Source of the DNA: Mycteria americana
Lineage: Eukaryota; Chordata; Aves; Ciconiiformes; Ciconiidae
Direction: 5' to 3'
DNA: 64,000 nucleotides
Assembly (NCBI RefSeq): GCF_035582795.1
Contig: NC_134396.1
Location: forward strand, 34,672,183-34,736,182
In this document: positions 13,801 to 25,800 of the stretch, piece after piece
Numbering within the stretch: the stretch's first letter is position 1
Layout of the letters: each line of letters starts with the position of its first letter
Made by a program: the position numbers and the translations under genes
Notes under the pieces: generated by a model
The model's database searches: none
What the model was told of the DNA's origin: nothing
What the model saw: only the letters and a program-made list of their open reading frames with translations

Positions 13801-16800
13801 AGGTTGATATTCTTTTGAAACTGAAACATTTACTACCCTAATCTAGGATTTACAGTTGGTTTTGAGCTCAGTTACAGAAACCTGGATATTATGAAGAGAA
13901 AAACAGTTGAATTTCTTTGAGGTAGTGTCTTGATGTGCTCTATATTGAAAGTCAGCCATGTGGGGTTTGGTTTTGTTGTGTTGTGTGTGGGTGTTGGTGG
14001 TGTGTTGTTTTGTGGGGTGTGGGTGTTTTTTTTTTTTTTTTTTTAAGGAGTCAAAACTCAGAGAATAAATTAGTAATTCGTCAGAGGCCCAGTCAGCATC
14101 GGTTTATGAAAGGCAGATCCTGCTTGACTAACGTGATCTCCTTCTATGACAAGGTGATCCATGTAGTGGTCAAGGGAAAGGCTGTGGATGTTGTCTACCT
14201 GGACTTCATAAAGCCTTTGACACCATTTCCCACAGCATTCTCCTGGAGAAACTGGCTGCTCATGGCTTGGATGGGTGTACTCTTCACTAGGTAAAAAACT
14301 GGCTGGATGGCTGAGCCCAAAGAGTTGTGGTGAACGGAGTTAAATCCAGTTGGCGGCTGGTCTCAAGCGGTGTTCCCCAGGGCTCAGTTTCGGGGCCAGT
14401 TCTGTTTAATATCTTTATCAATGATCTGGATGAGGAGATTGAGTGCACCCTCAGTGAGTTTGCAGATGACACCAAGTTGGGTGGGAGTGTTGATGTGCTT
14501 GAGGGTAGGAAGGCTCTGCAGAGGGACCTGGACAGACTGGATCGATGGGCTGAGGTCAATTGTATGACATGCAACAGGGCCAAGTGCTGGGTCCTGCACT
14601 TGGGCCACAGCAACCCCATGCAACGCTACAGGCTTGGGGAAGGGTGGCTGGAAAGCTGCCAGGCAGAAAAGGGCCTGGGAGTATTGGTTGACAGACAGCT
14701 GAACATGAGCCAGCAGTGTGCCCAGGTGGCCAAGAAAGCCAATGGCATCCTGGCTTGTGTCAGAAATAGTGTGGCCATCAGGAGTATGGAAGTGATCGTG
14801 CCCCTGTACTCAGCAGTGGTGAGGCTGCATCTCAAATACTGTGTTCAGTTTTGGGCCCCCCACTACAAGAGAGACATTTTGGTGCTGGAGTGTGTCCAGA
14901 GAAGGGCAATGAAGCTGGTGAAGGGTCTGGAGCAGAATTCTTATGAGGAGCGGCTGACGGAACTGGGGTTGTTCAGCCTGGAGAAGCAGAGGCTGAGGGG
15001 AGGCCTTGTTGCTCTCTACAACTACCTGAAAGGAGGTTGTAGTGAGGTGGGGGTCGGTCTCTTCTCCCAAGTAACAAGTGGCAGGATGAGAGGAAATGGC
15101 CTCAAGTTGTGTCAGGGGAGGCTTAGATTGGATGTGAGGATGTCTTCACCGAAAGGGTTCTCAAGCATTGGAACAGGCTGCCCGGGGAAGTGGTTGAGTC
15201 ACCATCCCTGGAGGTATTTAAAAGACATGTAGTTGTGGTGCTTAGGGACATGGTTTAGTGGTGGACTTGGCAGTGCTAGGTTAATGGTTGGACTTCATGA
15301 TCTTAAAGGTCTTTTCCAACCTAAATGATTCTGTGATCCTATGATCTAGGTGTTAATGAAGACAAACAGTTGGTCATTAAGCTCTGTTGCAGAAAGAACT
15401 GCAGGGACTGTTTCTTCATTCTGTCAATAGTGAAAATTCAGCCGTATGATTTAAAAAAAAAAACCAATATACAAGTAAAAACAATTTAAGAGTGTATTTG
15501 TGACAGTCCTAATGACATAGTCTAAGTTCTGGATGTAAGTATCACTCTGGTTCTTTCTATTTTTAACAAGTTTTAGCATAATACAAAAATGCCAGTTATT
15601 TTTCAAATTTTCTGTGAGGATCCATTATAGACTAAGTTTACAAATTTAAAGAAGCAATGTTTGTTTCTCATTGCTTAAGCTTGTCCAACAGAATACAGTC
15701 AGTTATCATCTACACTGCTTCCTTCTGTCATTTGTGTACTGCCTCCAAACCTGTGAGGTTTTAAAAGAATGTGCTGGTCCATTTTTTTGTAGTGGAGAAA
15801 ACATGGATATCTATCTTTGAAATTATTTAATTTAGTAGGGATTTTTTTTCTTTTACCTATTGTAGTTGCTAGAGATCTGGATTTCATATTGATAGAAAGT
15901 GAAGAATCAATTGGAGGAAGTTTAGCCTATGTGTAGAGACTTCTTGAACAGAAGGTGTTAAGATGTAATTTTCTGTGTGAAACTAATCTTGCAGCAGTAC
16001 TTAGTCTTGCAGCAAGTGGCCTAACTCCTACTGTCTCTCACCCACAGATAACTAAGGAGTTGCATGGATGATCATCCCCAGTACTGCCTCCAGTTTAATC
16101 TACCTCTAGTTTCAGCTTTTTATCCTGCCAAAGGCTAACTGTCATAATTCTCATGAGTAAAACTCAGTAAAGTGTCAAATTTGTTTATATCTGAGAAGTG
16201 GCAGAGCTGCATTCTGTACCATCTCATCATGGCACCTGTTGTGTCAACTCCATGGTTTTGCTTATGCAGAAAATATATTAAGGTGCTGCTGTGTTGCTTT
16301 ACAAAGAGAAGTTTGGTGGGCTTTTGAATGGCCTCATAGTAGTAAGCCATCGTAACTACAAAAGGTCATATCTTGGCTGCCACAAATAGCCTGTAATGTA
16401 TTGTCACCACTTGCTTACTGGATACCAGCCACAGCAGCCCTTCCATCCTGTTCTGCATAAAAACTGGTTGTTTCTCTTTGCTTTTTAATAGTATATAGGT
16501 GCTTGCCTTTTGGGTTGGGTTTTCAAGTTTGCAAGAAGAACTGCCTACTGTTAATTGATACCTTTAGATTTGATGGGCAGCTAAACCAGAGGAAAGTTGT
16601 ATTATCCGAGCACCACTGTGTAGCTAGTATAGTGGATTGTAATTGTAGATTGATTGTATGTAATAGGTGGTGAAAGTTTGTATATATTCTGAGAGAGACT
16701 GGATAACTTAAAGGAAAGATCCACTGAAGGTGTTCATCATAAAACAAGATGCTTTCATAGTCTCAGCTCAAGGACTTAGTAATTTTTTGACACTGTCAGT

Positions 16801-19800
16801 ATGTTTGCTGTCTTTATACTTAGATGCTGTACAACAGCAGCAGGCATCTAGACAAGAGACAGGCTATTGGGCTAGATGAACTTTAGGCTTAACCTAGTAT
16901 AGTCGCTCTTTTATGTGTGTAGTAAAACAAAATTGAGACACTCTTGCTCTTAGAAGTTTACAATTTGATTTTACTCTTTCTGTCTATTTTTTTTAGTTTA
17001 AAATGAACAATTCACTTGTCTCAGGAGCTAGATCCAGCTGTAGACCCAGCAAAACTTATACAAGGATTATTTGAGTCCAAAGTTTAAAAAAAGAAGTCTT
17101 TCTTCCCAGTGATAAACTTGACTAAACTTGGTTAGTTAGAGCACGATAATGGCATTTTAATCTTCCATGTGCATTAGGTGGGAATAACTTTGGCATACTG
17201 TTCCTAGTACTCTGATGTGGGGTTTAGGGCTGTCTGTGTCTCTGTTGTAATATCAACTGCATTTCCTTCGACGGCTGCTTCAGCACTAGACTTTGTACTA
17301 ACTACAGCTTGATGCATGCTGAAAAATAAGTGACAGTGTAACTTAAGAATATCTACCTGGAAAATAAAACTTTTACTGCGGAAAGGGGAACTTTTAAGAA
17401 TAGAACTGTTGTGGTAAGGAAATGAAGTCTGAAGTACAGCAACTGCCTTTGATTATCAGTATATCTTAATTTGAGTTTGGAGGCTTTTACTGTGTAAGGA
17501 TGAATTTTCATTACAGGCAGTGAAAATTAAACTTTGTATTTTTTAAAATACTAACGTTATTGGGAATACAAAATTATGTTAGGGAAGCTTTTATTACTCT
17601 GGAGAACTTTGGCCTGAGCTAGTCATTCTTAGCAACGCAGCTTTCTCAGAATGAAAAGCAAAAGCCAGAGTTTCCTTTTTATAGGGTTGATGCCATTTAT
17701 TTTACTATAAAAGGAGAAGTGTTTTGCACGGGAGAAAGGAAAATATTGGATGGGATATTATAGTGGTGTTCTGGGAACACTTTCTGATAATGTAGCACTC
17801 AGACTCGCGTTGAATCTGTGTTTGAATTGGGGCTTTGTGGGATTTTTGTTTTTCCTTAATTTTACAGTTTATTATTAAGTTTTCTGTAACTAGCAGTGTT
17901 CTCCATATATCTGACAAAACCCCCTCTAATCTTAAATGAGCACCTCTTTAAGTATCAGTTACTAAACCAGTATGTTCTTTCTTTAAAAAAAAATTCCAGT
18001 ATAAGTGGCTGACGTCTCCATCTTCCAAGGATGCTTTGAAAACTAGACCAAAGAAAAGAACTATTGTCCTAGGAAGTGGTCGAAAAGGAAAAGCTACTAT
18101 TCGTATTGGTAATACTGTCTTTATTTTCCACTGACTATAGTAAATTTTGTCTACAAAATAATGTTTCAATGTTTAAGAGGTTTAATTATAAGATACATGA
18201 TGTGTCTAAGTGTTTTGCAGAATACTTGTCTTCAAAAAAAATTCCATTTATTCTTAATTCAATAACATGTCTTCTACCATCCGTGGTTTCTGTAGAAAAC
18301 TGGCTCTTGTTTTTAGGGCTGCTAGATTGGTGGCTGGAAAAATGGTAGGATATGCTGACTTACATATGTGGAAGCATTGCATGTCTTTATTCTGAGTGCC
18401 TCCTCTCCACAAGCTTTCACTTCTAGGAAGCTTGGTGGTGGTAAGTTGCCTAGTTCTTCTGATGTAACCTTTCTGTAGCAGACTGTCCTCTGCCAGAACA
18501 AACAAGCATTCATTTTTTACTGATGTACAAAATGTTCTAAGATTTTTCTTTTTTTAACTTCATGTAAACCTATTATAAATAGTATGTTTAAAATAACATA
18601 GGTATCTTGAATATTTATAATTAAGTACTGATAGCTGTGATACACTAAATATTTTTCAATATGTTACTAAAAATTTCACTGTAATACATTTGGCTGTCTT
18701 TCATCTTTGCTTTAGTTATCTGGAACCAGAGAGGTAAGCATAAATCAAATTGAAGACTGCACAAATAAACTGGTGATCAGGGTGATGGAAGAAGAAAATG
18801 CCTGACTTAAATATAGTTGTGGTGTTTTTTGGTTTGGGGGGGTGGTGTGTGTCTTGGTTTTTTTAAAAGAGAGGGAGGGAGTCAGGAGGTGAAAACTACT
18901 CTATCCCATGTACTTGTTGAGATTGAACTGAAATTTGGAATCCCATTACCACAGTTACGCATTTCTATACCATGAAAACATTAGTTGTTTCATTGATCTC
19001 AGAGAAACAATAACCTAAGTTCTCACTAGTTTAACTGTATGAAATACTAGGTGAACTTATTATTCCTCTTAAGTGCAGATATTGCTGGTGTTCTGCGGAA
19101 GCGATCAACGTGAATACCAGCTTTAGGTTCAAGCATTTTGCCAGTTACAAAACCAACGTTCTTCACACTAAAGCCACTAGAGGGCAATTTGAAGCACATA
19201 GATAGCCTTATTGTCTGTGTGGACTGTCTAAGCTCCCACTTGAGACAACGGAGTTAGGTATCTGAAATTAGTAATGTGAATAAACCTCTTTAGCTACAAA
19301 ACGTTGCTTCCTTTTTTGAATAACAGCGTGTCTTTCTTAGATCAACCTAACATAACAGTTAAGTATACCAGCTTATAACTGCAAACAGATAAGCTGTCCA
19401 CCCTTCTTTTTGAGAAGCAAACAAAAAGTTTTTGAATGCTTTAGCAAAATTAGACTGAAAGGTAGATTTCCTACAGTCCCTTTTATTACATAGGAGATTT
19501 TACTTATGAACAGTAAGCTGTGGATTCATATGTAAATAACTAGGTATAATGAATTCTCTTTTCTGCTATTCTTGCTTTTCAATACAGGTTTAACATCTAA
19601 AAAGTCTGTAAGTCCTGGGAAAAAAAATACATCTGTGAAAGATAGTTACTCACCAAAACCACTACCACCAGGCACAAAAGGCTTCCTTCCTTGGCGGACT
19701 GCAGAACGTGCAAAGAGATGCAGGTGAGGCTTTCACAGTACAAGGGAAAATATTAAAGCACAAAACCTGCATGATAAATGTAGTAGAAAGCAGTGTTAGT

Positions 19801-22800
19801 TTTTAAAAATACGTATTTGAAAGGTACACACAGAATTTCATATTGCATCCATATTTTTTTGTGTTTATATAAATTTTGAGGATGTTACATAAATTCTATT
19901 CCAGTAAGTTTTAAAAATACACAAAAAGATATAATTTGATGGCCATAGGAATATCCAGGTGTAGCAAAAAAACCCCCACAACCAAACCCACCTTGCTTGT
20001 TGGTTCTTTTGTTACTAATGATTTATCAGACTTAGCATAGCTGAAGATGCAATTTAGTTTTCTAAGCTTGTAGTGTAGTTGATTTGGCATCCAGTTTGAG
20101 GTGCCTGGGTATTTTTTCCACCTTTTCTTTCTGCTCCATCTCCCCCAATGCCAACGTAATTATATCATCTAAGCCCTGGGAAGTAAAATAAAAAAAAAAA
20201 TTGTTACACATGGAAGCCATAATATTATTACCATGCTTCCTTTTGAAACAGTTCTTGTTCTGTTTTTTTTAATGTATTCCCTAGACCTTGGCCTCTCAAA
20301 ATGGAGGCTATATAAATATTTAAAAAAAAAATTACTTAATGGTCTGTCATAACTATTTTTATTAAACTTCGTTTTCAGAATGCTGAACACCAAATTCTCC
20401 TGTTAACTTTAGTTAATAATAATTAACTAAGCAAGATGCCTATTGAAGATATTAACATTAGCATCCAGTAATGTTGCTCGAAGTCATTGTTAAGTAGGAA
20501 TACTAATAGAACAAAATGAGGGTGTAACGAGTGTTAAGGGGATACAGTGCAGTGTCTGATGCTGTTTTTACTCTTACTGCTTCACCTGTCCTAGAATCCT
20601 GTGTTTGGAAATGGAAGTAGCAATGGTGACAAACTTACTTTTCTCAAAAGTGTTTTTTTCTAACTTTAGAGGGGGGCCAGTGGACAGTACTGAAGAATTA
20701 CCAGTGAAGATTCAGGTACTCTCTCTCTCATATAATGGTTTATTTAGTAGATGAATGCCTGGAAAAAGATGAAAGTGTTCTCAACAGAATCTTATTGTCT
20801 AAAAGTTAAGACTGGAACATACTTCTCTGGAACAAGCTTCTCTCTCATAGAATTGCAAAATAATATTTTATGTCAGCATTTGGTTGAAATTTCTTTGATA
20901 CTTTGTTTATTCCCATTTCTGTATCACTACCTTCTGGTTTCTTAGCCTTATGAGCAAGCTGGGTTTGAGTGTGTGCACAATCCTTCCAGAGGCAATAAGG
21001 AGGATTAACAGCATTTTTCTCTGAAAGGTTCTCCTCCCTTCCTTTCTTTCCTCCTTTTGCTTGTGGACTGCATACTTGTGTTTGAACCCATTTGTGAACC
21101 GCTGTAGTAAACATACCAGCAGGGGGAAGAAAAATCCCCTCTTTCTTCCTTCTCCTTTGCGTCTCATTTCCATCTTCCCCCACCCCACCCACCAGAGAAA
21201 AGCTGGAGAAGTGTGTTAGTGTGTACTAATGAATTAAACTGGCTCACAGAAGGGTCTGATGGTTGCTGAAGTCGGCACACTTATCCCCTGCTCTGGCGTA
21301 GGCTTCCCATGGGCTGCAGTCCTTTGGGAAAACCTGCTCTGGCACAGGCTGTCCAAGGGCTGCAGCTCCTTCGGCCCATCCCTCTTCTCTGGCATGGGGT
21401 CTTCCCTGGGGAATGGGTATCAGTTCCATCATGGAGCACCTCCTCCTCCGAGCCTGGTCTTCCCTCTGCTCTTTCTTACTCTTTTTGTTCCCTCTTCTTC
21501 TGCCTGTCTGGCATTTTTTTGCGCTTTCTTAAATACGCTTTCCCCAAGATGGCACCATCTGAGCCAAGGGGCCCAGCTGTGCCTGCGGTGGGTCGGTTGG
21601 AACCAGCTGTGTCCAGCACAGGGCAGCCCCGGCCTCTCCGCACAGGGTCTGCCCTGCAGCCCACTGCCACTAAATCCTTGCCACATATACCCAATATATG
21701 CACACATACAATTTCTTTAATATTGTTTTTTGCAAATTTAATTCAAAATGGCATAGCTGGACAATGTACATCCATTGTAAGGGACTCTGGGAAACAACTG
21801 CATTTAAATTAAGCTTTTGGTACTATTTAATCTTTGATTTTTATTGCAGAGTGTAATGCTGTGGGTGGGTGTGTTCTTCTTTTCTGGTGTAATTAGACAG
21901 GTATTCCTGTGAAAGTGACGGTAGAAAGTGCTTCTGCATCTGAAACTGAAGACACAGAAGATTTAGATGATGTTATCCATCATCCTGACTTGGCAAAATC
22001 ATTAGATAAGATTAACGTAGCAAAGTATCAACAATTACAGGTAAGAAGCATGTTCTGTGCCTTAAACTCCATAAAGGCAAATTATATCAATTAAACCATG
22101 TTTTATTGAGAAGAATATAGTTAAGCTAATAACCAGTCATGGAGCAGGACTTATGAATAACTTTTAATTATCCTGCATTATGTCACACAGGCTTCCATTT
22201 CAAAAGATGTGTGCCAAATATGCACTGGATTTCCAATCTCTGAATAGTTCTAATGAAGATGTGTATGCTATAAGCATGTTGTCAAATCAGGGCCATAATA
22301 AGAAAGAACTTCACTTAATACACACAGCTGCAATATGCGTAACTTCTCTGTTCCAGTCTTGAATCATGGTTCACAAATCTTTTGATCAGTGTTATTGCCT
22401 GTAGTATTTCCTTTATAAATGTAATTTAATGTTATTTCTGAGAGCTAAAATGTTTCAGTGATTGTTGTATAAAAATAATTTAAAAAACAACTGAAAGTGT
22501 ATTAAAGCTCCATTTTATAATTGAGCTTGGTAAGAAACTTTTTCATTTGCTTTTTATTATTCCCTCTACTAGCAGTAGAGGGAAAAACTAGCAGTAGTGA
22601 GACTGACTATTGCTGCACATGTCTTGACAGGGAACATTCTTATAAAAGGAGGGGGGGAAAAAAAAGGGTGTGTCTCAGTGGCTCAGTAATGCTACTGAGG
22701 TAATCTAGCACTATTATAAAGTAACACCCTCATGCAGAATAACTGGGTTGTTTCTGAATTGTTAGGATTTGAATTTTGTTTGGAGAATCTGCACTGCCTC

Positions 22801-25800
22801 CAAATGAATACTGCTTAAAAGACCTATAGTCAGCCTGGTTTTGGTGGTGGTTGTCAGAGCACCACACTGGGGGAATGAACTGTTCACGTGTATAAATGTT
22901 AAGACCATATAGCTGTCTTTCTGTAAGCGAAGTGAAGTTGAAACTTAACTTGTGGCAGATCTATATGTAATGGGAGAGTTAGGGTGGCTTAGAGTTACTG
23001 TGGAAGGCAAAAGGACTGTGCAAATACTGCATAAATAACTACCTGCCTTTTAAATAACTATCAGCCTTCAGCTGATGTATACTTTTTCTTTAGGCCTACC
23101 CTTTTTCTCTCTAGAGCTTTTGTTCATGAAGATTTTCAAGGTTTTCACATGTTGCTGGGACTTAAAGTTGTATAGCAACTTTCTTCTTTGTAAGGTGATT
23201 TCATATCACTGTTTGTGTGCAATGTGTTGACATTGTGCTGTGCAGTGGCTTCAACACTCATGAAGAGCATTGTGTCTGGAATCATGGAATTCCATGTCAC
23301 GTGCATATTGCGCCAAAAATGTCTATGCAGCAAGTACAGTGCTTTCAGGAAACACTTGATGTATTTATTCTTGGTGTTTGGAGAGGAAGGAATATTACTT
23401 TCAGGACACATTGCAAAGGCAGACAGTGTTCTATGCTTTGGGGAAGGGTTGTCGTATCGACTTACGTTGTCAGTGTTACTTGTAGTATTATGTATAGAGC
23501 AACTGTAAGGAAGGAATAATTTAGGATTAATTTGAGCTTTCTGGGAGTTAAAACTACAAATTTTAGGAAGCTACCCCAAAAATTATTCTAAATTACCTGT
23601 TCTCTAAAGGTCCAGATTTTCCTGATTTTTTTCTGAATTTGAAAATGAAAATACTTTTTTAGGCCATGGTTGCATATCTGACAGCACTGTTTAAGCAGTC
23701 TCGAACTGTTTCTGTGCCTCGCCCATCCTTTTTGTTACGCTGATGCAAAGCACAGTTTCACATTATGGCAGAACTGAACTAACAACTTGTCACCATTGAA
23801 TTGTGAAGTCTATTTCCCCTCCATCCCTTAGTGCTTTTCCATTTCTTGCTTCAGTCTTTTTCTCTCTTGTGTCCTTTTTCATGTTTATCTGATCATAAGG
23901 CAAGTTGATTCAACTTGCTGATTTGGAGAAAATTCATGTAGTTCAACAAGAAGTGCAAAGTCCTGTACCTGGGGAAGAACAACCCCATGCCCCAATATAT
24001 GCTGAGGGCAGACCTTCTGAAAAGCAGCGCTGCAGAAGAGGCCCTGGGGGTCATGGTGGACACCAAGTTGAACACAAGCCAGCAGTTTGCCCTTGTGGCA
24101 AAGAAGGTGAATGGCATCCTGGACTACATTAAGGAGGAACGTTACTAGCAGGCTGAGGGAGGTGATCCTTCCCCTGTATTCAGTGCTGGTGAGGCCATAC
24201 CTGGAGTATTGTGTCCAGTTCTGGACTCCCCAGTACAAGAGAGATGTGGGCATACTGGAGAGAGTCCAACAAGGAGCCACAAGGATGGTTAAGGGACTGG
24301 AGCATCTCTCCTGTAAGGAAAGGCTGAGAGCTGGGACTGGATCTGGAGAAGAGAAGGCTCAGAGTGCGATCTTACCAACTTATATAAATACCTGAAGGGA
24401 GGGTGCACAGAGGATAGAGCCAGGCTCTTTCCAGTGGTGCCCAGTGACAGGGCAAGAGGCAATGGGCACAAACTGAAACACAGGAAGTTCCCTCTGAACA
24501 TCAAGAAACACTTCTGCTCTGAGGGAGACTGAGCACTGGCACAGGTTGCCCAGGGAGATTGTGGAGTTTCCCTCCTTAGAGATATTAAAAAACATCTAGA
24601 CACGGTCCTGGGCAGCTTGTTGTAGGTTTGGAGAGGGGGTTTGCTTGAGCAGGGGGTTGGACCAGATGACCTCCAGAGGTCCCTTCCAACCTCAACCAGT
24701 CTGTGATTCTGTGATATTTTTCCAGATTAGTTTTCAGCCATCTTAATGACTTGCATTGGCTTATGTGATTGGGTGCGTTCCAGAACTGGAGCATGGTAAG
24801 TGGCAGAAGTCTATGGCTGATAATGTGAGAGGGGAAGTGGAGGACCCTTTTTATCTGCATTAATTGGGCTTATGTACTGTCATTAAACAGCTCTTACTGC
24901 AGAGCTGCTTGAGTGGGGAGCTGACTTGAGAAACTGATCCAGCTGAAAAGTAATCCAATGTATTTGGCTGTAGCAGGCCTTGGCACAGTCTTGCAGTAAA
25001 GTAGGACAACCAGCTGTGCTAGAACAATGATGGGATTGCAGAGTAGGAACAAACAGTAAGAGGCGGGAACTCCTTAAACTGCCACTGTGCCAAAAAAGCT
25101 CTCCAGACATCCCTTGATGTGACTAAATGACTAGACTTTCACTTTATATGCAAGTCCTTGAGAACTTGTCTGTATCCTTCTGCTCAAAAAGGGGCTTTAA
25201 GCGTACTGCTTAGTGAAACAATATTAGTTGTGTTTTCCTTTTTTTAAAAAAAAATCCCTTGGCTAACAAAAAGCTTAATTTCTGCTTAAATGAAAAATAA
25301 GAACTGATAAATATTCTTTCCTTCCACTAGAGGGAATCTGAAATGTCAGAATTGCCTCCGATGAAGAATGTAGTTGAGGAAACTCCCAGATTTTGAAATT
25401 TTAACTAAGGATATAAATGGTGAACTTCACCCTTAATATAGTTAGCAGGGTAACTCTTTCTACACATTAATACTATGTGAATTATGTAGAAGTAGAGATT
25501 GCACTATAACTCTTTTTTTAAAAATAAGGACAACAATGTAGTCAAGTAGAAAAACATGACTAATTAGTTGCTAAAGTTTTTTTGTATTTTTATTTTTTAA
25601 ACTACAGTTTTATACCTCTGTCTAGTGTTGAATAGTCATATTGCATACAGTAATTCTGAGGGCTACAGATATATTTACTATTCATCTTAAAGGCTGTCAG
25701 TGCTGTCTTTCTGCACTATGCTACTAAAGGGTCAGTCTTGTAGCTTGGATGTACATTTAGCGCTCTCTGTATTTTAATATTTTTTTTTCTGCACAAAGAC

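Larger units (their letters stand above)
12396..17999 (+). other. CEP78: CEP78 large intron between coding exons 7 and 8
   Basis: This 5.6-kb intron holds the best-preserved CR1 fragment of the window (14050-15345), a G/T-rich tract just before it, and an older CR1-like tail at about 16848-16915. The remainder is AT-rich with short chance ORFs and no exon that I can support. Confidence 0.8.

Noticed and set aside
22562-22582. Perfect hairpin with 8-base arms in a CEP78 intron, considered as a small RNA
   Set aside because: The stem is too short for a microRNA precursor and palindromes of this size are common by chance.
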